64,000 bases of DNA, from contig WHVA01000077.1 in the NCBI GenBank assembly GCA_015179125.1, positions 1 to 64,000 of the forward strand, given 5' to 3'. Of the stretch, positions 21,961-31,741 are shown piece after piece. The number at the start of each line of letters is the position of its first letter. Position 1 is the stretch's first letter. Position numbers and translations under genes: made by a program. The DNA is from Gautieria morchelliformis. Its lineage: Eukaryota > Basidiomycota > Agaricomycetes > Gomphales > Gomphaceae. Under the pieces are notes generated by a model. The model was not told the origin of the DNA. It saw nothing but the letters and a program-made list of their open reading frames with translations, and made no database searches.

Positions 21961-22931
21961 AATCCGACGCGCGCCTTAGGTACTGCAAACGGGTGTAATG
22001 GCCTTTTCTGCTGCTTCTGTCGTTTATAAGTGCCGGTATATCCGGAAAACCTGAAAGTCTGGTAGCGGCGCCTACCGACATGTCACGTCACATGGCCTAC
22101 TGTAGCCCACGTAGTTGCGCGCGTGGCTGCGTAAGTCCACATAGTGCTCTGCACTCAAACGTCCCTATGTATCATATGTTAGATACATATCCGACACTTT
22201 CCTATCATGATGATGATGAATACCGAACACCTGAACAACGAAATGTGGGAGGGACCATAGCCCGCACTATGTCCATCTCCCCACTTGGAATGCATTCAAT
22301 TTTCAAGGACTGTGCAGGGCGCTGAACAGTGCATGCCTGTAGTTGGGGACGTGCTTCGCGAGGCCATCCGCTGGCAGGCGTCTGCGTGCGTGTGTAGCCC
22401 CCACAACTGCCCCTCCATCCATCGGGTCCTCACCCGCCTTCTCCTTTATCGCCCGTGCCTCATACATGCCTGATGTAGCACTGGCATCCGTCCCTGTGCT
22501 GCTCGTACAGGCTCCTGACACGGCATAGCGATACGGCCGTGCTCTTGGCCGAACCCCATTTCTCAACGGAGTCGGCGCGAGGCGTGAAAGACAATTTGTA
22601 GACTCGAACTTGAAGCGCATCCTCGCCTCCACTGTGAGTAGGTGTCTGTAACTATCTAGTGTGCATGGAGAGGAGCAAGAAGTAAAACTCAATATAAAAA
22701 AGGATTGCAGACGGCGAGAAAAATCTAGAACGGAAAGTCCGAACGTGCCTCCACAGAGTGCGCACACGAAAGGGGTTGTGCTGTAAAGCATGTCAGGAGC
22801 GGAGCTATTACCGGCACATAGCGACAGAAAAGGCAATTAATGGAAGCACCCAGCGCCAAATTCTGTTTGACAGGGACAGAAGCGCCGCAGCGCCAAGTTA
22901 ACAAGAGAATGAGGAAGTGATGTAAGATGTA

Positions 22932-23825
22932 AGGTAGAGGACACCCAAAACCGACACCCCATTACATAAGCATTTGGGCACCGTCGACAATGGCTTACAC
23001 GACGCAAGCCTGATCATATAATATAAATCTTTTTGCTAGAATCTTTTCCCATTCCATTGGGCTATCACTTGTTGCAGAGAATTTGTTGAAATTCTGCAAA
23101 CTGACAGTAGAGTAAGCTTGACAATGTGCAGGTGATAGAAAAATTAAATTAAAATTTCTATATTGGTTTTGAGTGTTTTGCAGCACTTTACATTTTCTGA
23201 GAGGACACAATTTTGCGCGTCACGTGATGACACGTGACCTCGGCTAATCCCGCTGAAAATTTTTTCCTGAGCCACACAACGCTATTCCTGCTCGCTGCCA
23301 GTCTCAAAATCGATCCTATAATGACTCGCAGGTCGGCCGCGGTGAAAAAAAGAATCCAGAACCTGCAAAAACTGCCGAAGTCAACAAAGACCACCATTGA
23401 GGAGGTGCCGGATGAAGACTCAAGCTCAGACTTTATTACAGACCTGGAAGAAGACTCAGACGATGGGTGGGAGGAAGGTGACAATGAGATAATTGGGAGG
23501 TTTCAGATCCTTGAGAATGAAGGGCTTGCAGAGTGGGATGAAGACGACCTGGAGGATGACGATGAGGAAGCCGCCACAGAGATCAAAAACGACGCAGCGC
23601 TCTCACCGGCGATACCATGGTCATCGGATTCTTCCAAATTCTATACTACAGGAGCTGAAAGAGGCAGGAAAAGAGTGAATAAGTTAACTGGCTTGCCCTC
23701 TAATCCCCACCACTGCTGGGTCTGCACTAAATAAAAATAAAAATTTCCGACCTGCCGGATTTTGCGCTCACGTGACGTAGACGCCCATATTACATAAGGG
23801 TGTCGGTTTTGGGTGTCCTCTACCT
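22932..23825 (+). mobile_element. Non-autonomous TIR DNA transposon with TA target duplication
   Basis: Both ends read AGGTAGAGGACACCC inward (TIR about 28 bp, continuing AAAACCGACACCC). It is flanked by TA on both sides (22930-22931 and 23826-23827). The paralogous R copy has the unoccupied site AGATGTAGCCAGG at 44886-44899, and the inverted copy has it near 27370. The TA duplication fits the Tc1/mariner-like superfamilies. Inside is only a short acidic ORF, so catalytic sequence is missing. Confidence 0.92.
23321..23734 (+). CDS. Small acidic protein in the TIR element, possible transposase N-terminus
   Basis: 137 codons from ATG 23321 (an upstream TTG would extend it) to TAA 23734. Basic start (MTRRSAAVKKRIQNLQKL), then a strongly acidic Asp/Glu middle (FITDLEEDSDDGWEEGDNE, EWDEDDLEDDDEE), then a short basic segment with RGRKRVNK and a CWVC pair at the C-terminus. 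No DDE residues or helix-turn-helix can be assigned. Its position inside the TIRs suggests what is left of the N-terminal part of a transposase gene after internal deletion. Function not assigned. Confidence 0.5.
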   Translation: MTRRSAAVKKRIQNLQKLPKSTKTTIEEVPDEDSSSDFITDLEEDSDDGWEEGDNEIIGRFQILENEGLAEWDEDDLEDDDEEAATEIKNDAALSPAIPWSSDSSKFYTTGAERGRKRVNKLTGLPSNPHHCWVCTK

Positions 23826-24453
23826 TAGCCAGGAACCCGAAGCCGAAGGAGGCTCGGGACACGTGGCCGCCACGCGCAAAGCAGAATTCACCGAGAAATT
23901 TTAGGCGCCTTAGCTAATTTCCCCTCGTGCTCCCACACTTGCGCTATCCACTCTGGTCGTGACCTCCGTCGGCGGCTGCCCTGCTCAGTGCGTCAAATCT
24001 AACGATCATAAGCATGCGCGTTCATAATATAATGCTCATTGTGCATATGCTCGCAGGAGAAAGAAGACATGTGTGCAGAGTTGAGTTTGATATTATTATT
24101 TATATAAATTTGCGATTGGAGGTGGAATTTACCTTGCGAATGAAATGAAACCTAAGGTGATTAGGATTGGCATGGTGAACAGGAGAGAGTGGGTGGATTC
24201 AAACCGTTATGACATGAAATACGGGGACAAATATGGATATGAATACTAACCCGACGCCGGGAGAGGCAGAGAGGATATAAAGATGACGAGCACGACCCCT
24301 CTTCCTCGAAGGAGCTAAATATATAGTACACGAAGAGGATGGACGGGCGGTTGCTGCGATGAGGGCGGTTAGTGGATGGACAATGGGCCCAGCGGGCTGG
24401 GAATGACAAAGATGACTCACAGACTGCGGGAAGATCGACCCCTGACTCTCGGC

Positions 24454-24666
24454 CTAGAACCAGGTGGGGGCATCGAGCTGGGTGCTTTCCGGGTCTACGA
24501 ACTCGCTGCCTGCAACATCGTCGTACAGTTTAGTCAACGCTGCACATCGTGATGGCGAAGAAGAAAGACGCTCACCCCTTTCGAGGGAAGGGTTCACCAT
24601 GGGGGCTGGGGCAGCCACGGTAGCGAGGAGGAACCCACTAACGAGTGAGGTGAAGATGACGGGCAT
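24454..24666 (-). CDS. Tiny spliced gene for a putative secreted peptide (R family, copy 1)
   Basis: Exon 1 24666-24576 (91 nt), intron 24575-24510 (66 bp, GTGAGCG donor, TGACTAAAC branch-like, TTGCAG acceptor), exon 2 24509-24454 (56 nt) ending TAG. The product is 48 residues. It starts with a hydrophobic signal-peptide-like stretch (MPVIFTSLVSGFLLATVAA), then a short mature part ending STQLDAPTWF. The same intron restores the same phase in the related copy at 26709-26764, and a third copy is at 45436-45644. In this copy the TATA-containing upstream region found in the other two is lost at the junction with the next repeat arm. No family recognised. Expression unproven. Confidence 0.5.
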   Translation of the reverse strand: MPVIFTSLVSGFLLATVAAPAPMVNPSLERGERLSSSPSRCAALTKLYDDVAGSEFVDPESTQLDAPTWF

Positions 24667-24699
24667 GGTGAGTACTAGTCGAGTGACGGGCGGGTACGG

Positions 24700-26136
24700 C
24701 GCTGACGAAGAGGGAGGGGATGACAGGCGGGCGTGCAATTGTCGCCTGCGAAACTACAAGGGCGGCCAGGTTAAGTATTTCGCGAGTAGAGACCGTCACG
24801 AAGATACGTCGGGCCACAGCAGGATTTCAGAGCGCGGGTATGCAAGTACGCGGCGCGGGTCTGGTACTGCGGCCATCCTCGTCATCCAGATCATTGCTAG
24901 TGCTGCGGTCTGATACGGAGGCGCCTCTCCAAGCGACTGTGTGCCTGGGTCAGCTGGATGGTTCAGATAGAGGAAGTAGCAGTCCGACAAGGACGATGCA
25001 AGACAATGGGAGAGAACCTCAGATTCTAGGGGGATCGATAAGTTGGAGCCCGAGCGGCAAGCTTCGAAGACAAAGCAAGGGGAACAGGAAGGGGGCGGGC
25101 CGGTGCATCTGCGTTCTTTGCGTTCCATTCCTGTCACTCTTTCTCGCTATGGTCCCTTTTGCATTTCCTTTGGTGTCCCTCTTTGGATTCTCTTTGCAAG
25201 GCGTATCTTATTCGGGTACTGTTTTGTCGCGTCCAATCCAACATGTGTGCAATGGCTGGTTGAGATGTGTTCCTTGGTGAGTCTTGACGCATGTCTCCAA
25301 GTTCTGGTATCGTCCAGCGCCACCTATGTGCTGCGCGACGGGAAGTTGTGCTGTGAATGTGCGCTACTCAGCGTGATAATAAGGACGTAACAGCAGAGTT
25401 CAGCGACGTTTTGGGTCACCCTGCAGACGTGTATGACAGACTGAGCATCGACGCGATGCGGGTGTATTTGGAGACAAGCGTTGTTGGCGGTCTTCGGCAT
25501 GAATGGTATGCGGACAAGGTAAAGTTGTGGAAGGGGGACTAAGCGTCAGTGATTCTTCTGAGCTCCGTAGCCAAGCGACGGCCTACAAGCTAAGCGGTAA
25601 GCAACGTTGTTCTGCTCCGGATGCGAGTCCGCATGGTCAACGCGCTGAACGCTTCAAGTAATGCAGGGTGAGCGCACGCATATTATAGCACAATCGTACC
25701 TCGAGTGCATCCTGGTTCCTTATCTGGCGATGCCCACAGCCCTCAGCATACAATGTCTTCTCTATTCAACGCCCACCCACCACCATAGCGCACACGGACG
25801 ACAATTGAGCTCGATGTTTGCTTTGTTCCATCGGTATCATCCTACGGCTTTCTCATGGCTTGTATGTTCCTCCCCCGCTCACTGCCTTCAATTCCCTCGA
25901 CTGCTTATGAGTCCCTATCAATAGGCGATGCAGAATCCGTCGCGTTGGTTCAACTAGGACGCGAGCGTGTGATGGCTTCAATTCAGGACTGGGCAGACCG
26001 TTGTGCACGATGGTCCGTCAGCCAGGAGAGGGTTGCATGTCCGATGTACTGTCGATGTCCTGCCTGCCCATATAGTGCATGTCTGTCACGGAAGCGCGTT
26101 CTTCCTAAATATCATCAGTATCCCTCACACATCAAG
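24700..26136 (+). repeat. R family X arm, copy 1
   Basis: Direct match to 28055-29173 (GGGAGAGAACCTCRGATTCT, GGTTGAGATGTGTTCCTTGG, GTGTATGACAGACTGA, CCTCACACATCAAG) and inverted match of its first half to 46150-46720. The CATCAAG at 26130-26136 is the unoccupied target of the 5.36-kb TIR element. Confidence 0.85.
25411..25542 (+). CDS. Conserved C-terminal ORF piece in X arm (unknown)
   Basis: An open frame reading LGHPADVYDRL, VYLETSV, LRHEWYADK and ending WKGD then TAA. The second X arm encodes the same residues at about 28466-28601 with substitutions but no indel, and its stop falls at the same position. This is more than expected for neutral repeats. The upstream exon could not be traced. 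May be the last exon of a former element gene. Confidence 0.35.
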   Translation: MGHPADVYDRLSIDAMRVYLETSVVGGLRHEWYADKVKLWKGD

Positions 26137-26499
26137 GCTCTCGGGTTCACATCAGTATACCGACCCTTACATAATTCACCGGTGCGTACTAATTTCCACA
26201 GCCATGTGTGATGAGTCGCAACCGGTAATGCGGCACCGCACGCTGCCGGGAGCCGAGAATAGAAACAGGGGGTTGGATTCATTGGAGCAAGCGTGCGGTT
26301 CTCGGGTTGCAAGCTTCGCGGCTTCTGCTTCCTTAGCTGATGGGTGCCTTGTGGCGTTGGCAGCGAAGTGGTCTGGGCGCTTGACGTGAATCGAGCCTAA
26401 ATAGGTATACCCTATCAATCCATTTGATCGCCGATCGATCACTTCGATCATGATCGCGAGCTAATGGCGGTACACATACGTCACCCATGCTATGCTCCA

Positions 26500-26508
26500 T
26501 ATATAAGG
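26500..26508 (+). promoter_or_regulatory. TATA box upstream of the decayed small peptide gene
   Basis: TATATAAGG followed by CAGTCGAGCGG. The copy at about 45723-45740 on the minus strand keeps CATAAGGCAGTTGAGCGG at a similar distance upstream of its ATG. Confidence 0.5.
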
Positions 26509-26559
26509 CAGTCGAGCGGCATTCGTCTGCGCCTTACCCACCCGCCACTCCACTAGTAC

Positions 26560-26764
26560 TCATTCACACCTCACTCGTTAGTCGGTTCCTCCTCGCTACC
26601 GTGGCTGCCGCTGCCCCCACGGTGAACCCTTCCCCCGAAGAATGTGAGCGTCTTTCGTCTTCATCATGATATGCAGCGTTGACTAAAGTGCACGCGACGA
26701 TGTTGCAGGCAGCAAGCTTGTAGACCCGGACAGTACCCAGCTCGATGCACCCACCTGGTTCTAG
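26560..26764 (+). pseudogene. Small secreted-peptide gene, copy 1b, start codon lost
   Basis: Aligns with the gene at 24454-24666: CACCTCACTCGTTAGTCGG, the Ala-rich signal region, GTGAGCG donor at 26644, TTGCAG acceptor ending 26708, then exon 2 (26709-26764) ending STQLDAPTWF and TAG. The ATG region is replaced by ATTCACACC, so the start is gone, while intron and C-terminus are kept. Confidence 0.5.
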
Positions 26765-27567
26765 GCCGAGAGTCGGGGGTCGATATTCTCGCAGTCTGTG
26801 AGTTATCTTTGTCATTCCCAGCCCGCTGTGCCCGTTCTCCATCCACTAACCGCCCTCCCCGCACCAACCGCCCGTCCATCCTCTTCGTGTACTATATATT
26901 TAGCTCCTTCGAGGAAGAGGGGTCGTGCTCGTCATCTTCATATCCTCTCTGCCTCTCCCAGGGCCGGGTTCGTATTCATATCCGTATTCGTCCCCGTATT
27001 TCATATCATAATGATTTGAACCCAGACCCTCTATCTCACATTCACCATTTCACTCCTAACCACTTTCGGTTTGATTTCATTCGCAAGGTAAATCCCACCT
27101 CCAATCGCACATTTATATAAACATCAAACTCAACTCTGCACACATGTCTCCTTTCTTCTACGAGAATATGCACAATGAGCATTATATAATGAACGCGCAA
27201 GATTGTGCTCTTCAGATTCGACACACTAAGCAGGGCAGCCGCAGATAGCGCACGTGTGGGAGCACGAAACGCGGGATAATGAGGTAAGGCGCCTAAAATT
27301 TCTCGGTGAATTCTGCCCTGCGCATGGCAGCCACGTGTGCCGAGCCTCCTTCGGCTTCGGGGTCCTGGCTACATCTTACGTCACTTCCTCGTTATCTTGG
27401 TAACTTGGCGCTGCGGCGCTTCTGTCCCTGTCACACGGAATTTGGCGCTGGGTGCTTCCATTAATTGTCTTTTCTGTCGCTATGTGCCGGTAATAGCTCC
27501 ACTCCTTACATGCTTTACGGCGCAGCCCCCTTGCACACTCTGTGGACGCACTGTCATCGTCGCGCTA

Positions 27568-27680
27568 CTACGGTGGAGGTACACCGTAGTAAGAGGCGGG
27601 ATATGGTGCAGGTGCATCGTACTGAGAGGCGGCGTGTGGTGCCGGTTCACCGTACGAGTGAAGGGGGGATACGGTGCACC
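27568..27680 (+). repeat. Degenerate ~35-bp tandem repeat, three units
   Basis: Units built on CACCGTAGTAAGAGGCGG / CATCGTACTGAGAGGCGG / CACCGTACGAGTGAAGGG followed by a GTGGTGC or ACGGTGC segment. Confidence 0.6.
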
Positions 27681-27689
27681 TGCGTAAGG

Positions 27690-28054
27690 AGTCAGTCACC
27701 GCGCGTATGTGGATAAATACCGAGAGCGCTCAGCACTTTTCTTCCGATTCGACATGCCGATGAGGGCAGAGATTGATGAGCGATCGTGATTGTGTGGCGT
27801 AATTGACTCTGCGTGGCGCGATCGTGATCACGGGGCGCGTGCCTGATCGGGGTCGTACCCCACGTCATCGTGACCCCCATGCGCAAATGGCGATTCTCAA
27901 TAGCTGTCTATTGCTAGAATCTTCCTATCCACTCTCCGACCGTAGATTGTCTCTGTCCTGGGGCGTCCACCTTCCATCGTTGCTCCCTCTTCCCACTTTC
28001 GGGCCCCTGGTAGTGTGCGTGTGCGAGTTTGTTCTGTCTGAGCTGGTACCGTCT
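27690..28054. other. Spacer between R arms; nothing recognised
   Basis: Contains CGATCGTGATCACGG-type short palindromes near 27818. No gene or element end identified. Confidence 0.4.
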
Positions 28055-29173
28055 CAGTGGGAGAGAACCTCGGATTCTAGGGGGTTGATAAGTTGGAGCC
28101 CGAGTGGCAAGCTGGGGAACGGGAAGGGGCTGGGCGGGTGCACCCCTTGGGGTACGTTCTCATTCCTGTTATTCTTTGCGTTCCTTCCGTGCCCCTCTTT
28201 CTCCCCATGGTCCCTTTTGCGTTTGCTTTGTATCCCTCTTTAGGTTCTCTTTCCTATGCGTGCCTTATTCGGGTGTTCCTTTGTCACGTCCAATTCGACA
28301 CGTGTGCGATGGCTGGTTGAGATGTGTTCCTTGGTGAGTCTTGATGCACGTCTCCAAGTTCCGGTATCGTCCAGCACCACCTATGCGCTGCGCGACGGGA
28401 AGTTGTGCTGTGAACGTGCGCTACTCAGCGTTATAGTAAGTACGTCTAACAGCAGAGATCAGGGACATTTTGGGTCACCCTGCGGACGTGTATGACAGAC
28501 TGACCATCGACGTGATGTGGGTGTATTTGGAGACAAGCGTTGGGGACCGTCTTAGGCACGAATGGTATGTGGACAAGCTAAAGTCATGGAAGGGGGACTG
28601 AGTGTCAGTGATTCTTCTGAGCTCGGTAGCCAAGCGACGGCCAACAGGCTAAGCTGTAGGCAACGCTGTTCTGCTCCGGATGCAAGTCCGCATGGTCCTG
28701 AACGCTTCAAGTAATGCATGCACGCTCGTCGAGCACCGGTATAACATTATGGCACCACCGTACCTCGAGTGCATCCTGGTTCCTTATCTGGCGACACCCA
28801 TCGCCTCAGCACCGCTATTACTTACACTATATTCAAGGCACATCCACCGCTCTATGCGCTACAATTGAGCCCAATGTTTGCTTTCCACCATCATTATCAT
28901 CCGTACGGCTTCCTCGCGGCTTGTATGTTCCTCCACCGCCTTGAATTCCCTCCACCACTTACGAGTCCCTATCAATAGGCGATGCAGAATCCGTCACGTT
29001 GGCATGTGATGGCCTCAATTCAGGATTCCAGAGACCGTTGTGCGCGATGGACCGTCAGCCAGGAGAGGCTTGCACGTCCGATGTACTGTCGACGTCCTGC
29101 CTTCCCGTATAGTGCAGGTCTGTCACGGAAGGTCGTTCTTCATAAACATCATCACTATCCCTCACACATCAAG
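28055..29173 (+). repeat. R family X arm, copy 2
   Basis: Direct repeat of 25000-26136 beginning at CAGTGGGAGAGAACCT and ending at CATCAAG (29167-29173), where the 5.36-kb TIR element is inserted. Continues after it at 34545. Carries the second copy of the LGHPADVYDRL ORF piece ending TGA near 28601. Confidence 0.85.
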
Positions 29174-29357
29174 CCCAGTGAGAATCGACCCGGGATCCTT
29201 TGGGATCTGGCGGGTAATTAATGTATTTTAGGGAGGGAGTGGGGTATTTCAGGATGAACCGATGATGCCATAATTAAATTTGACTGCGTCCCCCTGACTT
29301 GTAGATTTTCTTTTGTGCAACTGATCTGAATTGACAAATTTAACAAGATTTCAGCAG

Positions 29358-30571
29358 ATGTCGGGGGATCCGACTCGAAGGAAGTGCACATGCGAAGAGC
29401 ACTGCCACGGCGGCAAATACATCGGCCTGTCTACTTGGTACAAGCACGCAAAATTTCGCGAGACGGAAATCTCGCCGTTTGTACCTGGCCCTGGCGCGAG
29501 CTCATCCCAAGAACATCCTCACAACGGCAGCGTAGTCACACAGCCCCCACATTGCATGGTGAGGCTGTAGTTGAGCCAGGTCCAGCGCAAGCTAGCGGGT
29601 CTGGTTCTGGCAATCTCGCACCAGACATCGAAGACCCTGAAGTCGACGATACCGGACTCGGTGTATGTATCTATATATTCAGTGGCAGCTTTTAACTAAG
29701 TCCTGTCTATTGTCGTTAGATGGACGCGCATGAGCATGAGAATGATCTCAACGATACGGGAACTGGAGGCCAGCCTCAGGACAGCGAGGTACACATATCC
29801 TATGGCATCAACTATACTCGTGCTAATTTTCTTTTGTCTCCCCTTGTTAGATGAACGCAGATGCATTTGATGGTATGGGAGCTGGCGGCCATCATCTGGA
29901 CCACGTAGTAAGCCATTCATTGTCAGTATATGATGAGATGCTAATTATCTTTCGTGTCTTGTTGTTAGACGGACGCGGACGAGCCTCATGATGCAGACAA
30001 TGGTAAGTACTATTCAAACAATTAAATCACGTGGTATTAATGTACAGAAGATGACGCCGAAGACAATCCTCTGCAGTCTGCAGCAGACCCTGGAAGCCGT
30101 TGTGAAGTGCAAGCAGGGTCCGAGGATGGTCACGAGTCACCGGATACATCTAGTGATCACAGCTCAGCATTAACCCCTAACCCCAACCCAACCCCTTGTT
30201 CAGGCTTCATCTACCACCCGCATCTCCGCCCGCTTACAACCCCCATCGCTGCGCTTGCGTCCCTCTCGGCAACCCTCCACTCACACGCGCCATCCCTCCT
30301 CCCCACGCCCAGCCGCGTCCTCCACGCGGCGCTCGCTCGCGCTCAGAGCCCCGACCCGCGATCTCCCTCTCCAGCTCCATCCCACACAAATACTCCTCTC
30401 CCCTCTGCCCTACACGCTCTCGCGACGACCCTCGAGCTCTCCCCAATTCACGTCGACCATGTCGCGGAGGCCGTGTGCAGGGCGATCGAGCGGCAGGATG
30501 TGCGTGGCCCTGTTGGGCTCAGGCGTATGCGGGAGCTGATTGGTTGGGGAGAGCGAGAGCGTGGTGGGTGA
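29358..30571 (+). pseudogene. Transposon gene with N-terminal Cys/His motif and tandemly duplicated micro-exons
   Basis: From ATG 29358 the protein begins with a Cys-His cluster, CTCEEHC...STWYKH, resembling the N-terminal motif of basidiomycete Tnp2/CACTA-type and related transposase genes (from memory, unverified). A frame slip or small intron near 29560 leads into an acidic linker. Three homologous exon-intron modules follow (exons about 29720-29786, 29850-29907, 29970-30001, each with TTGTTAG-type acceptors), then an exon from about 30048 reading EDDAEDNPLQ and on to TGA at 30571 (IHVDHVAEAVCRAIE, RRMRELIGW). No catalytic DDE domain is present, so it is truncated or a separate accessory protein. 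Splice sites are inferred by eye. Confidence 0.4.
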
Positions 30572-31741
30572 GCGTGGGGTATGAGCGTATGCAGAGCTGG
30601 GACTGCGATCCGAGGGCTGTAAAAAAAGGCAGACAGACAGCATGCGATTGGCTGTGCACAATGGTTATAAGCCGGTAGCTATTCGTACATGTCATACCTG
30701 TCTGCACTGATGATAGACTCTTCCATAGTGAGTGCGGGATGTGGCACTACAGAGGCACGGTGGACTTTGCTACATACAGTAAGTATATGAGCTGCGAAGG
30801 CCAGCTCAATAGCAGCGCATATGGGAGTACAAATGCGACCCATTGATGGCTCCTACTGCTACCACCAGTAAGTATAAAAGCGGTGATGCTGAGAAGCAAG
30901 CCACTGCCAACCCGTGCATGTGTCACTTTATATCACACGCTGGATCCCATGGACCCCGCCTATCGTTGGCCCACTGGGGGACACACGGACCCCATAGGTG
31001 TTTGCAACAGCACAGAAGATGGCCTAACTGAGAGGGAAGAGCAGTTGCGTGCCAGTAACGCGACGACTGATTTGCCACGTCGTCCAATGCCGCTACCAAA
31101 GATCCAGCTTTCAAGGGCGCGTCCTTGAGCCTTCTCACACGGGGAACATTCGTCCCGCAATCGGACCTCCTTGAGCTCAAGACGCGCTCAGGCTTCCTCA
31201 GGAGAGGTGGTACGATCTTCTAAGGTGGGATTACCATGAAGTCATATGTCTCAGATCACAGGTAATCTATTTGACAAGTCAGGCTTTGAGTATTTTCTGA
31301 TGCCTCCTCCATCGAGCCAACTCTCTCTCCCGGCGCGCTGATAGTTCGTCGGTTCTTCTGAATTCATGGTCGAGCTCACTGACCCATAAATCTCATGGCC
31401 ATGATGTTGATTTACATAACTCCTCGCCCTCGCGTTCTTTCTTTTGATAACACTCGCGTTCTTCATCTGAGTCAGCAAAGGGATCTTCGGTGACCTAGTT
31501 TCATCTGGAGGTTTCATAGAATACATATTTAACTACCTGTTTGTCAATAGCCCATTTCTACAATGTAATAAAATTAGTTGGATGATTTCAGTCTGATCGA
31601 AATATAATGCACCTTGTAGGACTCTTTGTGGTCATGGTGGTGGTAGTTATTGAAATGATCAGGACCGCCATTAGGTCCAAATGAGTGTGACAAGACCTTT
31701 GCTCTTACCACTACCATCTCCACGAGGGATGATCCTACATC
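30572..31741. other. No gene supported inside TIR element
   Basis: Two AGTAAGTATA sequences (near 30778 and 30868) look like donors, but no coding exons could be tied to them. 31251-31526 minus is open without recognisable content. Confidence 0.4.

Larger units (their letters stand above)
21995..24690 (+). repeat. R repeat family, copy 1 core segment
   Basis: Matches 43920-45660 in the same orientation along its length: CTGCTTCTGTCG, TCTGGTAGC, GTAAGTCCACATAGTGCTC, TATGTATCATATGTTAGATA, GGAATGCATTCAATTTTC, GACAATTTGTRGACT, CAGGAGCGGAGCTATTACC, GCCAGGAACCCGAAGCCGAA, TATAATGCTCATTGTGC, and GCTAAATATATAGTAC. Interrupted by the TIR element at 22932-23825. No long ORF of known type. It contains the small spliced gene at 24454-24666. 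Confidence 0.85.
26137..27560 (+). repeat. R family Y arm and inverted core, copy 1b
   Basis: The first ~270 bp (TATACCGACCCTTACATAAT, GTGTGATGAGTCGCAACC, CGAGAATAGAAACAGGGG) match 34545-34599 plus 43589-43820, and inverted 45860-46115. From about 26560 to 27560 the sequence is the reverse complement of the core at 22760-24660 (GCTAAATATATAGTAC, GGCTTCGGGGTCCTGGCTAC, CTTGCACACTCTGTGG). Confidence 0.8.

Noticed and set aside
22303..22836. 177-codon minus-strand frame in the R core
   Set aside because: Part of it is similar in the second core (44428-44859), but there the frame is broken several times and the pattern is not clearly codon-like. Left as possible but unsupported.
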